Assembly: GCA_035354435.1 (NCBI GenBank) | Contig: DAOQAY010000006.1 | Span: 1 to 36,223 of the forward strand | From: JAKLDO01 sp035354435 | Lineage (GTDB): Bacteria; UBP6; UBA1177 | Direction of reading: 5' to 3' | Length of the DNA: 36,223 bases | Shown here: one piece after another, positions 1 through 8,781 of the stretch | Layout of the letters: every line of letters begins with the position of its first letter | Position numbering within the stretch: the first letter of the stretch is position 1 | The notes under the pieces: model-generated | Seen by the model: only the letters and a program-made list of their open reading frames with translations | Told to the model about the DNA's origin: nothing | Databases searched by the model: none | Position numbers and translations under genes: made by a program

Positions 1-565
1 TTTCATAAATGAACTTTTTATTCTCAGTCTGTTCAAACTGGGGCATCATCTCTTTATGGTGAACAATCGGTCCTGCTATCAGCTGAGGGAAAAATGAAAC
101 AAAAAGACAATAATTAAGAAAGTCATATTCTTTTGTGAGACCTCTGTAACTGTCAACAAGATATGCGATCTGCTGGAATGTGAAAAAAGATATCGCAAGA
201 GGCAGAACTATATGCTGAAGATCAAAATTCGTCCCGGCGACAGCATTTGTAGATTTTATAAAGAAATCCGCATACTTATAATATCCGAGCGCAACGAGAT
301 TTATGGCAATTCCAGTAAAAAGTGCGGTTTTTGCCGCCTTTTTTGAATTCATTTTTGAAAGAAGTGTCCCTATCGAATAGTTGAAAATTACGGAAATAAG
401 CATCAGCAGAAGGTATTTGGGGTCCCAGTACGAATAGAAAAAAAATGATGCCGCAACAAGAAAGTAATTTGAGACCAGACTGTTTTTTATTTTGTTGAGA
501 TAAAAATAAATAATTAGAGAAATCGGAAGAAATACCAGTATATAGGCATATGAATTGAAAAGCAT
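1..565 (-). CDS. AlgI/DltB-like MBOAT O-acyltransferase, N-terminal part (truncated by window edge)
   Basis: The frame reads from an ATG at 563-565 to the left edge without a stop, giving about 188 residues of a multi-pass membrane protein. The stretches PLAISFFTFQQIAYLVD and FFPQLIAGPIVHH are typical of the AlgI branch of membrane-bound O-acyltransferases, which move acetyl groups to polysaccharides or other envelope substrates from the cytoplasmic membrane. The catalytic histidine region lies outside the window. The start is 3 bases after the yitT stop, so the gene is the third member of a mrp-yitT-MBOAT operon. The family call is firm. The acylated substrate is unknown, and a partner such as an AlgJ/AlgX-like protein may follow beyond the edge. 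Confidence 0.85.
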   Translation of the reverse strand, partial: MLFNSYAYILVFLPISLIIYFYLNKIKNSLVSNYFLVAASFFFYSYWDPKYLLLMLISVIFNYSIGTLLSKMNSKKAAKTALFTGIAINLVALGYYKYADFFIKSTNAVAGTNFDLQHIVLPLAISFFTFQQIAYLVDSYRGLTKEYDFLNYCLFVSFFPQLIAGPIVHHKEMMPQFEQTENKKFIYE

Positions 566-568
566 TCT

Positions 569-1468
569 TTATCTCATATCTTTCACAGGCAGAAATCCGT
601 GCCCGTAAACTTCATTGGTCTGAAAAATAACGATGAATGCCTTGGAATCAAGTTTTTTTATGTAATCTTTGAGGAAAGCTGTTTCCCGTCTGTTTACGGT
701 GGTAAAGATTATTCTCCTTTCGTCATCGTGGAACATTCCTTTTGCCGGAATAATTGTTCCTCCACGATTCATTTCGACAAGCAGTTTTGTCTTTATTTCT
801 TCGTAATGATCTGAAATTATGAAAATACCTTTATAATATGAAGTGCCTTCAAGTGTGATGTCGAGAGTTTTTGTAGAAGCGTAATTTGCAATAACCGCAT
901 AGATAACTATCTGTAAAAATTGGACTTCAGGATTTTTCATCCACAATGCAAATGCACCGCCCAGGATTATGACAGCATTGACATAAAGTATTGTTTTTCC
1001 TGTCGGAAATTTGAATTTTGCATAAAATATCTGCCCGATTATATCCGTTCCGCCAGTTGTCGCCTTGGCTTTAAAAATAAAACCGATGCCCGCACCGACC
1101 AGAAAACCTCCTACAAGACAGCTTATGAACATGTCATCACTGAGTTTGACATTGGGCCACAGAAAATTCATTCCGTCATTGAAAAGTGAAAGCAGTGACA
1201 TTCCTATCACTGTTTTAAATCCGAATCTCGGTCCGAGAACCTTTACACCGATAATAAGCAGCGGAATATTTAAAATTATTGTCATAATTCCGACAGGAAA
1301 ACCGGAAAGATGAAAAACAACAGTACTTATTCCGAAAAGCCCGCCCGGAATAATTTTATAGGGTATAAGAAAAAAATTGTAACCGGCAGCAGCAATCAAA
1401 GCACCCTGAATTATCATAAAATAGCTTTGAAACCACTCTTTCGAAAAAAGTTTTTCGGTAAAAATCAT
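569..1468 (-). CDS. YitT family membrane protein (DUF161 plus C-terminal DUF2179)
   Basis: This is a 299-residue protein, normal length for the YitT family. The first ~190 residues hold about five to six hydrophobic segments with family-typical glycine-rich text (GGLFGISTVVF, ATTGGTDIIGQI). The last ~100 residues form a soluble domain of the DUF2179 type, with the NRRE-containing stretch near residue 255. The start ATG has a good Shine-Dalgarno sequence (AGGAG) just upstream, between it and the mrp stop. YitT proteins are widespread in bacteria and their transported substrate, if any, is not established. Its place between mrp and an acyltransferase does not settle its role. It is probably co-transcribed with mrp, since the gap is only 9 bases. 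Confidence 0.9.
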   Translation of the reverse strand: MIFTEKLFSKEWFQSYFMIIQGALIAAAGYNFFLIPYKIIPGGLFGISTVVFHLSGFPVGIMTIILNIPLLIIGVKVLGPRFGFKTVIGMSLLSLFNDGMNFLWPNVKLSDDMFISCLVGGFLVGAGIGFIFKAKATTGGTDIIGQIFYAKFKFPTGKTILYVNAVIILGGAFALWMKNPEVQFLQIVIYAVIANYASTKTLDITLEGTSYYKGIFIISDHYEEIKTKLLVEMNRGGTIIPAKGMFHDDERRIIFTTVNRRETAFLKDYIKKLDSKAFIVIFQTNEVYGHGFLPVKDMR

Positions 1469-1477
1469 CCGTTCTCC

Positions 1478-2320
1478 TTATTTTTTCAACAGTTTTGTTA
1501 CTATTTTTTCTCCGATCTTCTCGAATTCCATGCCGGCCGGAGTTTTTCCATATTGAGAAACAAAGAATCCGCCGTTGTCACCGCATTCACTGACAAGCGG
1601 TTCGATCGGAATTTCTCCTAGAATTTCAACGAGATGATCTTCAGCCATTTTCTGAATATTGCCTTTGTTGAAAATATAAGTTTTTTCTCCGCAGTGAGGA
1701 CAGACAAAATGGCTCATGTTCACGATCAGACCGAGAGTGTTGAATCCGAGGTTCCTGCTGAATGAAAGCGACTTCCGCACATCGCTGATAGCAACTTCCT
1801 GCGGAGTTGTCACGATAACAGAATTCACACCTTCACCTAGAAATTGAGCAATTGTGAGCGGTTCGTCACCTGTTCCCGGAGGGCAGTCAATAACCAGATA
1901 ATCCAGATCGCCCCAGAGCACATCACAGAAAAACTGCTTGATCGCCGCCACTTTCATCGGACCTCGCCAGATAACCGGATTGTCTGCGGAATCAAGCAGA
2001 AGCCCGATACTTATAGCATGAAAACTGTCCGTGATCCTGACCGGTTTCATAATTCCATTGTCATCTGATTCTATCTTTTTTCCTTCTATTCCAAGAAGTT
2101 TCGGAATACTCGGACCGTGAAAATCAACATCCATGACTCCGACATCGCGACCCTGCATCGCAAGATAATATGCCAGATTTACAGCCACGCTGCTTTTACC
2201 GACACCGCCTTTCCCCGAAAGAATAACAATGATATTTTTTATTCTTGAAACAGCATCTTTAAATCTTTTTTCCTCTTCAGGACTCGCAAACTGCATAAAA
2301 CTCAAATGGATCTCCATCAT
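1478..2320 (-). CDS. mrp: Mrp/NBP35-family P-loop ATPase, iron-sulfur cluster carrier
   Basis: The 280-residue product has the deviant Walker A motif GKGGVGKS at residues 36-43, the switch region DVDFHGPS near residue 64, the segment DCPPGTGDEP near residue 145, and a CPHC pair (C207, C210). The cysteine pair is the one that bridges a 4Fe-4S cluster at the dimer interface in Mrp/ApbC/NBP35 carriers, which pass clusters to apoproteins in the cytoplasm. It lacks the N-terminal DUF59 domain found in many longer Mrp proteins. The start is uncertain. The ATG at 2320 has no Shine-Dalgarno sequence, whereas a TTG at 2303-2305 (codon 6) sits 6 bases after GGAG. Both leave all motifs intact. It heads an operon with yitT and an MBOAT gene. 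Confidence 0.93.
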   Translation of the reverse strand: MMEIHLSFMQFASPEEEKRFKDAVSRIKNIIVILSGKGGVGKSSVAVNLAYYLAMQGRDVGVMDVDFHGPSIPKLLGIEGKKIESDDNGIMKPVRITDSFHAISIGLLLDSADNPVIWRGPMKVAAIKQFFCDVLWGDLDYLVIDCPPGTGDEPLTIAQFLGEGVNSVIVTTPQEVAISDVRKSLSFSRNLGFNTLGLIVNMSHFVCPHCGEKTYIFNKGNIQKMAEDHLVEILGEIPIEPLVSECGDNGGFFVSQYGKTPAGMEFEKIGEKIVTKLLKK

Positions 2321-2342
2321 TAAAAGTCAATTAAAACAAATC

Positions 2343-2370
2343 ACAATATCAGGATATCTATTTTTTTCAA
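2343..2370 (-). promoter_or_regulatory. Probable sigma70-type promoter of the mrp-yitT operon
   Basis: On the minus strand a TTGAAA box (2365-2370) is followed after 16 bases by TATTGT (2343-2348). This places a transcript start about 15 bases before the ATG at 2320. The match is moderate, and the AT-rich surroundings make chance similarity possible. Confidence 0.4.
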
Positions 2371-2436
2371 GGAAGCTTATAATTATTTGATATTACAAAT
2401 AAAACAAGCCATTTGTGCCAGAAAATCCTAAAAAAC

Positions 2437-2462
2437 TTGATTTTGGATCGTTTGTTTATAAT
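2437..2462 (+). promoter_or_regulatory. Probable promoter of the five-gene tRNA array
   Basis: A perfect TATAAT lies at 2457-2462, about 14 bases before the first base of tRNA-Pro. The best -35 candidate is TTGATT at 2437-2442, but the spacer is only 14 bases, so the -35 assignment is weak. Confidence 0.45.
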
Positions 2463-2475
2463 ATCCATTGGACTT

Positions 2476-2554
<79 letters not shown>

Positions 2555-2562
2555 GTAGAAGT

Positions 2563-2639
<77 letters not shown>

Positions 2640-2646
2640 TTGTTTT

Positions 2647-2658
2647 TTCACATGTGAA
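2647..2658. repeat. 12-base perfect palindrome in tRNA spacer
   Basis: TTCACATGTGAA is its own reverse complement and sits in the 26-base spacer between tRNA-Arg and tRNA-His, after a run of six T. It could be a processing signal in the polycistronic transcript or a protein site. Nothing more can be said. Confidence 0.6.
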
Positions 2659-2665
2659 TTATCGC

Positions 2666-2741
2666 GGTGGGTGTAGTTCAATGGTAGAGCACCGGATTGT
2701 GGTTCCGGGCGTTGTGGGTTCGAGCCCCATCTCCCACCCCA
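2666..2741 (+). tRNA. tRNA-His (anticodon GTG)
   Basis: The anticodon loop TTGTGGT gives GTG. The gene encodes the extra 5' G(-1) opposite C73 that histidyl-tRNA synthetase needs. The 3' CCA is encoded. The acceptor stem has one apparent T-T mismatch at pair 6-67, with the remaining pairs intact. Confidence 0.95.
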
Positions 2742-2750
2742 GTTTTTAGT

Positions 2751-2826
2751 GGGCCCTTAGCTCAGTTGGTAGAGCAACTGACTCTTAATCAGTGGGTCGA
2801 AGGTTCAAATCCTTCAGGGCCTACCA
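2751..2826 (+). tRNA. tRNA-Lys (anticodon CTT)
   Basis: The acceptor stem GGGCCCT pairs with AGGGCCT. The anticodon stem ACTGA/TCAGT encloses loop CTCTTAA, giving CTT for the AAG codon. CCA is encoded. It lies 9 bases after tRNA-His. Confidence 0.96.
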
Positions 2827-2881
2827 CTTTTTATTTATTGTCTGTACGATGTTTCAATAACACGGTATATCAGGAGTCATT

Positions 2882-2964
2882 GCGAGAGTGGCGGAATTGG
2901 CAGACGCACTAGACTTAGGATCTAGCGGGAAACCGTGGGGGTTCGAGTCCCCCCTTTCGCACCA
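2882..2964 (+). tRNA. tRNA-Leu (anticodon TAG)
   Basis: This is a class II tRNA with a long variable arm (CGGGAAACCGT). The acceptor stem GCGAGAG pairs with CTTTCGC, and the anticodon loop CTTAGGA gives TAG. CCA is encoded at 2962-2964. It is the last tRNA before tig. Confidence 0.96.
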
Positions 2965-2984
2965 GAGTTCACGGGGTGGCGTAG

Positions 2985-3013
2985 TTGATGAAAAAATCAC
3001 CAAAATATAAAAT
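2985..3013 (+). promoter_or_regulatory. Probable promoter of tig (tig-clpP-clpX-lon block)
   Basis: TTGATG (2985-2990), a 17-base spacer and TAAAAT (3008-3013) predict a start about 16 bases before the tig ATG. Read-through from the tRNA array is also possible, because no terminator is visible between tRNA-Leu and tig. Confidence 0.5.
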
Positions 3014-3035
3014 TTTACAGCAAACGAGGTAAAAG

Positions 3036-4325
3036 ATGGACTACAAATTGAATCATGTCAGCAGTGTTGAAAAAGAATTTGAGATCACTTATTCCGCCGA
3101 TGAAGTAAAGGAAAACTTAGTTAATTCACTTTCACACCTTTCAAAAACTGTCAATATCAAAGGCTTCAGAAAGGGCAAAGTTCCTGCTAATATTATCAAG
3201 CAGATGTATGGAAAAAGCATCAAAGATGAAGCTGAAAACCACTTTATATCAACCGCTATTCAGGAAACAGTGGCAAAAGAGAGTTTTCATTTTGCAGCCG
3301 CACCTCAGATAATTGAAAAGAGCATTCTCATCGAAGGAGAACCTTTCACTTTCAAATACAGTGTTGAAATATTTCCTAAAATAGATGTCGAATTAAAGCC
3401 TTTTGAAGCTGAATACACACCTATGCAGTTCAAAGAAGAAATGGTCGACATGGAAATAGAGTCCATGAAAAAGAAATTTACAGAATATAAAGAGGACGAA
3501 GAGGCTGTTTCTGCTGATAAAGACAGACTTGTTATTTCTTTTTCAGGAAAAATGGAAGATAAAGAAATCGACGGAACAAACGGAAGCAATGTTTCTGTTA
3601 TTATTGGCGAAAGCAAATTTGTTTCCGATTTTGAAAAAGCTCTTTACGGTCACAAAAAAGGCGACAAATTTACAGCCGATGTTAAATTTCCTGAAAATTA
3701 TCAGTCCAAAGATCTCGCAGGAAAGACAATTGTGTTCACAATCGAAGTAAACAAACTCGAAAAGATGACAAATGAACCTGAAATGACTGATGAATTTCTT
3801 GCCGGCAAAGAAGGTTTTCCAAAAACTGTCGAAGAGTTGAGAGCTGAGCTCAGAAAACATATTGAAACATATATCGGCAATATCAACTTTGATAACAAGA
3901 AGTACATCGCTGCTGAAACTTATGTGAAAAACCATGAATTTGATGTTCCTCCTTCAATTTTAAAGAGCGAGATAGAAGCGCGTGTCAGCGAATATAAAAA
4001 CAAGAATAAGGTTGAATCTGTTCCTGTGGAAGCTCTTCAGAAAATCGAAGAAGAATCAAAGTGGGTGACCAAAAGATACATAATACTCCATACTCTCTCA
4101 GAAAAACTCGCTGTAGAGGTTACTGAAAAAGATATTACCTCCGCACTTGAAAAAGAGGCTGTAACTTACGGACTTCCTGTCGAATATGCCGCTCAATTGA
4201 GACAATATCTCGGTGAAGAAAGGCTGAATGCCAAGAAAATGGAGATCAGAGAAAGCAAAGTTCTTGACAAAATGGCGGAAAAGATGATTTTTATAGAGAA
4301 GGATGCAAAAGAGACCGTTAAGTAA
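3036..4325 (+). CDS. tig: Trigger factor, ribosome-associated chaperone
   Basis: The product is 429 residues, standard for trigger factor. The N-terminal ribosome-binding domain carries the signature GFRKGKVP at residues 43-50, the loop that docks on ribosomal protein L23 beside the exit tunnel. A central FKBP-like prolyl isomerase domain covers about residues 150-245 (FVSDFEKALYGHKKGD near 191-206), followed by the helical C-terminal chaperone arms. The start ATG follows a GAGGT Shine-Dalgarno sequence. It opens the tig-clpP-clpX-lon block, with clpP beginning 24 bases after its stop, so nascent-chain folding and protein turnover genes are probably co-expressed. Confidence 0.96.
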   Translation: MDYKLNHVSSVEKEFEITYSADEVKENLVNSLSHLSKTVNIKGFRKGKVPANIIKQMYGKSIKDEAENHFISTAIQETVAKESFHFAAAPQIIEKSILIEGEPFTFKYSVEIFPKIDVELKPFEAEYTPMQFKEEMVDMEIESMKKKFTEYKEDEEAVSADKDRLVISFSGKMEDKEIDGTNGSNVSVIIGESKFVSDFEKALYGHKKGDKFTADVKFPENYQSKDLAGKTIVFTIEVNKLEKMTNEPEMTDEFLAGKEGFPKTVEELRAELRKHIETYIGNINFDNKKYIAAETYVKNHEFDVPPSILKSEIEARVSEYKNKNKVESVPVEALQKIEEESKWVTKRYIILHTLSEKLAVEVTEKDITSALEKEAVTYGLPVEYAAQLRQYLGEERLNAKKMEIRESKVLDKMAEKMIFIEKDAKETVK

Positions 4326-4349
4326 CTGAAAAAACAGGGGTACAATAAA

Positions 4350-4952
4350 ATGGATTCAAGAATTACCGAATCATCCTGGGTTCCGATAGTCGTTGAGAAA
4401 GAGGGCGGCGGAGAAAGATCTTATGACATTTATTCAAGACTTTTAAAAGACCGCATCATCTTTCTGGGCGATCAGGTTACGGACGATACGGCAAATCTTA
4501 TTGTTGCTCAGCTGCTTTTTCTTGAAGCTCAGGACCCCGACACTGATATTCAGCTTTACATCAACAGCCCGGGAGGATCTGTTACAGCCGGACTTGCAAT
4601 ATATGACACCATGCAGTATGTCAAACCTGATGTTGCAACAATCTGTATAGGACAGGCTTCGAGTATGGGTGCTGTTCTGATGGCTGCCGGCGCAAAAGGA
4701 AAAAGATTCTCTCTTCCCAACTCCAGACTGATGATACATCAGCCGATGGGCGGATTTAAAGGACAGGCGACTGATATTGAAATTCAGGCAAAAGAAATTC
4801 TTTTTTTAAAAGAAAGACTGATAGCAATCCTTTTTGAACACACTGGGAAAGATAAGAAAATTCTTAAAAGAGATATGGAAAGAGATTTTTTCCTTTCAGC
4901 TGAAGAAGCTGTTGAATACGGCCTTATCGATAGTGTTGTAAAAAGAAAATAG
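4350..4952 (+). CDS. clpP: ATP-dependent Clp protease proteolytic subunit
   Basis: This 200-residue serine protease has the ClpP catalytic triad in place: S105 in GQASSMGA, H130 in LMIHQP and D179 in MERDFF. The oxyanion and handle segments (INSPGGSVTAG near residue 71) are intact. It forms the tetradecameric barrel that degrades substrates unfolded by ClpX in the cytoplasm. The short N-terminal segment before the body is typical of a processed propeptide. It sits between tig and clpX, 12 bases before the latter, as in many bacteria. Nothing unusual is seen. Confidence 0.97.
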   Translation: MDSRITESSWVPIVVEKEGGGERSYDIYSRLLKDRIIFLGDQVTDDTANLIVAQLLFLEAQDPDTDIQLYINSPGGSVTAGLAIYDTMQYVKPDVATICIGQASSMGAVLMAAGAKGKRFSLPNSRLMIHQPMGGFKGQATDIEIQAKEILFLKERLIAILFEHTGKDKKILKRDMERDFFLSAEEAVEYGLIDSVVKRK

Positions 4953-4964
4953 CGGAGAAAGGCT

Positions 4965-6230
4965 ATGACCCAGAACGATAAAACAGGCGTCATAAAGTGT
5001 TCTTTCTGCGGAAAGACACAGGTTGAAGTCGACAGGATCATTTACGGAAGGGGAGTTTATATCTGCAATGAATGTGTCGATCTGTGCACCGACATTCTTC
5101 ATGAAGAAGGCGATTCTATAGTTCCGCAGGATGAAGACGGCGAAACTCTGACACCTCAACAGCTCAAAAAACAGCTTGATCGTTTTGTCATCGGTCAGGA
5201 TTATGCAAAAAAAGTTCTTTCCGTTGCAGTTTACAACCACTACAAAAGGATCAATTCTCCCAAAAAACTTAAAACGAGGATACAGAAAAGCAATATTCTG
5301 CTTCTGGGACCCACCGGAAGCGGAAAAACACTCCTTGCAAGAACACTTGCCGACCTTCTGAAAGTTCCTTTTGCCATTGCCGACGCTACAGCTCTGACTG
5401 AAGCCGGTTATGTAGGCGAAGATGTCGAAAATATATTGCTGAACCTGATTCAGGCTGTTAATTATGATATCGACAAAGCCGAAAAAGGTATTATTTATAT
5501 TGATGAAATTGATAAGATCGCAAGGAAATCGGACAATCCTTCAATAACCAGAGATGTCAGCGGTGAAGGTGTTCAGCAGGCTCTTCTGAAAATAATAGAA
5601 GGTACCGTGGCAAATATTCCACCTACAGGCGGAAGAAAGCATCCGCATCAGGAATATCTCAAACTTGACACATCAAACATTCTTTTTATCGTGGGCGGCG
5701 CTTTTGAAGGTATCGAAAAGATCATCGCCAGAAGGATCGGTGAAAAGAAACTCGGATTCGGTACAAAGAAAACAGGCGCTCTGAAAGATAAGAAAATACT
5801 TCCCGAAATTCAACCGGAAGACCTTTTGAAATTTGGATTAATCCCTGAATTTATTGGAAGATTTCCAGTGACTGCATATCTTGAAGAACTTGATTCAGAC
5901 GATCTTCTCAGAATTCTTACAGAACCTGAAGATGCTTTGATAAGTCAGTACAAGGAGCTTTTCAGACTTGACGGAATCGAACTTTCGTTCACTGAAGATG
6001 CTCTCAAAGAAATAGTTAAAAAAACTTCCAGCCTCAAGACAGGCGCAAGAGGACTCAGAAGGATCATTGAAACCACAATGCTCGACATAATGTTCAGTGT
6101 TCCTGACGAAAAAGATAAAATTAAAGAAGTCATAATTACTCCGGGGGTTGTAACATCCGGCGAAGACCCCGTAAAAGTCATAGAGAAAAAACCCGCCATT
6201 AGCGGAAAAAGCAGCAACAAAGGAGCTTGA
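4965..6230 (+). CDS. clpX: ClpX, ATP-dependent unfoldase of the ClpXP protease
   Basis: The 421-residue protein starts with the zinc-binding domain (C12, C15, C34, C37). An AAA+ core follows, with Walker A GPTGSGKT at 115-122 and Walker B IIYIDEID around 176-182. The GYVGEDVE pore loop and the RDVSGEGVQQALLK segment are both family hallmarks. The LGF tripeptide in KKLGFGTKK corresponds to the IGF loop that docks into ClpP. A GGAGAAAGG sequence precedes the ATG. Its partner clpP is immediately upstream and lon starts 7 bases downstream. The last ~20 residues are lysine- and serine-rich and variable. Confidence 0.97.
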   Translation: MTQNDKTGVIKCSFCGKTQVEVDRIIYGRGVYICNECVDLCTDILHEEGDSIVPQDEDGETLTPQQLKKQLDRFVIGQDYAKKVLSVAVYNHYKRINSPKKLKTRIQKSNILLLGPTGSGKTLLARTLADLLKVPFAIADATALTEAGYVGEDVENILLNLIQAVNYDIDKAEKGIIYIDEIDKIARKSDNPSITRDVSGEGVQQALLKIIEGTVANIPPTGGRKHPHQEYLKLDTSNILFIVGGAFEGIEKIIARRIGEKKLGFGTKKTGALKDKKILPEIQPEDLLKFGLIPEFIGRFPVTAYLEELDSDDLLRILTEPEDALISQYKELFRLDGIELSFTEDALKEIVKKTSSLKTGARGLRRIIETTMLDIMFSVPDEKDKIKEVIITPGVVTSGEDPVKVIEKKPAISGKSSNKGA

Positions 6231-6237
6231 TCAGTAA

Positions 6238-8616
6238 ATGAAATCCGGCAAATTCTTTCCCCTGCTCCCCATCAGGGATGCAGTTGTGTTTCCATATACC
6301 AGCATCACTTTTAAAGTAGGAAGAGATTTTTCTATAAAAGCAATCGAAAATGCACTCAAAAACCCGAAAAAAGAGATAGTTCTGGTCACGCAGAAAGATC
6401 CTGACTCTGAAGCTTTCAATTTAAACAATCTTTTTGAGATCGGAACTTTATGTACTGTTATTCAGGTAATTGAAGGTCCGGGAGATTTCTACCATGTTTT
6501 TCTTGAAGGAATAAAACGAGTTTCGGTTTCAGAATTAAAAATGGGAGATTCCGGTTTTTATGAGATATCTGTCAAGAATTTTAAATCGACAAACAATGAT
6601 AAAGATACTCTTGAGAAAATAAGAAAGATATTTGAAGTATCACTAGTTAAGTATTTCGAGTTTTTCGAAATACCGAAAGATGTTCTCAATGAAGCGATAA
6701 GATCTGAAGATCATGAAAAATTTCTTGATCTTGCGGCTTCTGTAATCCGTCCAGCAAACCCGCTGGATATTCACCCTGTTCTTGCCCAGAAAGATATTGT
6801 TGAACGATACAAGAGTATGATATCACTTATTAAAATGGAAACAGAGCTTAGAGAACTTGAACGGGACATTGAATCAAATGTCAGAGAAAAATTTGAAAAA
6901 GGGCAGAAAGAGTTTTTTATTAATGAACACATCAACGCTCTGAAAAATGAACTGAACAAAAATTCGGAAAATCAGGATTATGATGAAAACGATGATATCG
7001 CCGAAAAAATACAGACACTTGACGCTCCGGAACATGTTCTGGAAAAACTCAAGGAAGAATATTCCAGATATGAAATGACATCTCCGATGAGCGCAGAAAG
7101 CGGTGTTATCAGAACATATCTTGAAACCGTGACCGGTCTTCCATGGAGGATTTCCAGCGACAGTGAAATAGATATGAAAAATGCTGAAAAAGTCCTTGAC
7201 GATGATCATTACGGACTTGATGAAGTGAAAAAAAGGATACTTGAATATCTTGCAGTTTTAAAGCTTAAAGGAGATCTCAAAGCTCCGATAATATGCCTTG
7301 TCGGGCCTCCCGGTGTCGGAAAAACTTCAATTGCATCATCCATTGCCAGAGCAACAGGCAGAAAGTTTGTACGACAGTCTCTTGGCGGAATAAAGGACGA
7401 AGCTGAGATCAGAGGTCACAGAAGAACTTACATCGGTGCAATGCCCGGAAAGATCATACAGTCTCTCAACAAGGTAAAAGTTAACAACCCGTTATTTTTA
7501 CTCGACGAAATTGACAAACTCAGCAGTGATTATAAAGGTGATCCGGCTTCAGCTCTTCTGGAAGTTCTTGATCCGGAACAGAACGATTCTTTTATCGACC
7601 ATTATATTGATCTTGAATTTGACCTCAGCAAAGTGCTTTTTATAGCAACAGCAAATGACAGAGGCATGATACCTCCGGCATTGCGTGACAGAATGGAAAT
7701 AATAGAGCTTGACGGATACACCTGGTTTGAGAAAAAGAATATCGCTTTGAAATATCTGATCAAAAAACAGAAATTCAACAACGGAATTGATGACATTTCT
7801 CTTGTTTTTTCACAAAACGGGCTGGAATCACTTATCGAAAAATATACTTCTGAATCCGGAGTCAGGGAACTTGAAAGAAAGATAGCATCAATATGCAGAA
7901 AAATCGCTCTTAAAAAAGCAATGAACCCTAAGAATTTCAAAGAGATAAACATAACCGAAAAAAATATAAATGAATATCTGGGTCCTGAAAAATACAACGA
8001 AAAAATCTCTGCTTCCGAGAACGAAATAGGTGTTGTGAACGGTCTCGCGTGGACTCCTTACGGCGGAACAGTTCTTAAGATCGAAGCCATAAAATATTCC
8101 GGTAAAGGAGAGATTAAGATTACTGGCAGTCTCGGAGATGTTATGAAAGAATCAGTCGATATTGCTGTAAGTTATGTGAAAAGTCTTACCGAAACTCTCG
8201 CCATAGACAAAGATGACTGGAATAAATATACCGTTCATATTCACTTTCCTGAAGGAGCTACTCCAAAAGACGGACCTTCTGCCGGCGTGGCGATATCTCT
8301 GGCAGTTGCTTCGTTGATGACAGGAAGAAAGGTCAAACCTTTCACGGCAATGACCGGCGAAGTGACTTTAAGAGGAAAAGTGCTGAAAATAGGCGGACTT
8401 AAAGCAAAGATCATGGCTGCATCCAGAGAAGGAATAAAAAAAGTGTATATTCCGGATGATAATATGGGCGATTTTTCAGAAATACCAGAGGAAATAAGGT
8501 CGGGAATCACTGTTATTCCTGTAAAATGTGCAGAATCAGTAATTTCAGGATGCCTTGAAATTGTAAAAAAAGTTAAAAAAACTCATATGGTTACAGCTGG
8601 TGATGTTTGTCAGTGA
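6238..8616 (+). CDS. lon: Lon protease (LonA type)
   Basis: The 792-residue product has the LonA order. An N-terminal substrate-binding domain spans about residues 5-200, then a coiled linker, then an AAA+ module with Walker A GPPGVGKT at 356-363 and Walker B LFLLDEIDKL. The C-terminal protease domain has the Ser-Lys dyad: S681 in PKDGPSAG and K724 in GGLKAK. It degrades damaged and regulatory proteins in the cytoplasm. The ATG lies 7 bases after the clpX stop. The nearest Shine-Dalgarno sequence (GGAG at the end of clpX) is about 12 bases away, so translational coupling to clpX is likely. Confidence 0.97.
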   Translation: MKSGKFFPLLPIRDAVVFPYTSITFKVGRDFSIKAIENALKNPKKEIVLVTQKDPDSEAFNLNNLFEIGTLCTVIQVIEGPGDFYHVFLEGIKRVSVSELKMGDSGFYEISVKNFKSTNNDKDTLEKIRKIFEVSLVKYFEFFEIPKDVLNEAIRSEDHEKFLDLAASVIRPANPLDIHPVLAQKDIVERYKSMISLIKMETELRELERDIESNVREKFEKGQKEFFINEHINALKNELNKNSENQDYDENDDIAEKIQTLDAPEHVLEKLKEEYSRYEMTSPMSAESGVIRTYLETVTGLPWRISSDSEIDMKNAEKVLDDDHYGLDEVKKRILEYLAVLKLKGDLKAPIICLVGPPGVGKTSIASSIARATGRKFVRQSLGGIKDEAEIRGHRRTYIGAMPGKIIQSLNKVKVNNPLFLLDEIDKLSSDYKGDPASALLEVLDPEQNDSFIDHYIDLEFDLSKVLFIATANDRGMIPPALRDRMEIIELDGYTWFEKKNIALKYLIKKQKFNNGIDDISLVFSQNGLESLIEKYTSESGVRELERKIASICRKIALKKAMNPKNFKEINITEKNINEYLGPEKYNEKISASENEIGVVNGLAWTPYGGTVLKIEAIKYSGKGEIKITGSLGDVMKESVDIAVSYVKSLTETLAIDKDDWNKYTVHIHFPEGATPKDGPSAGVAISLAVASLMTGRKVKPFTAMTGEVTLRGKVLKIGGLKAKIMAASREGIKKVYIPDDNMGDFSEIPEEIRSGITVIPVKCAESVISGCLEIVKKVKKTHMVTAGDVCQ

Positions 8617-8659
8617 TAAATTATTTGACAATTTTAAAGAATTGATTAGTAAATCTAGT

Positions 8660-8686
8660 GTGCAGTCTGTTCTACTCACTTTTTTT
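8660..8686 (+). terminator. Weak candidate terminator after lon
   Basis: GTG-C-AGT (8660-8666) can pair with ACT-CAC (8674-8679) around a 7-base loop, with one bulged C, and is followed by seven T (8680-8686). The stem is short, so this is only a candidate. A TTGACA at 8625-8630 has no convincing -10 partner, and the rho promoter in this 165-base gap remains unassigned. Confidence 0.35.
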
Positions 8687-8781
8687 ACTGCAATCAGTGG
8701 ATAATCGTTAAATTGGACAAGCCTATTGATGTGCAAAATTAGCAGTCGATTTTAATATTACTAACTTTTATGGAGAAATGA

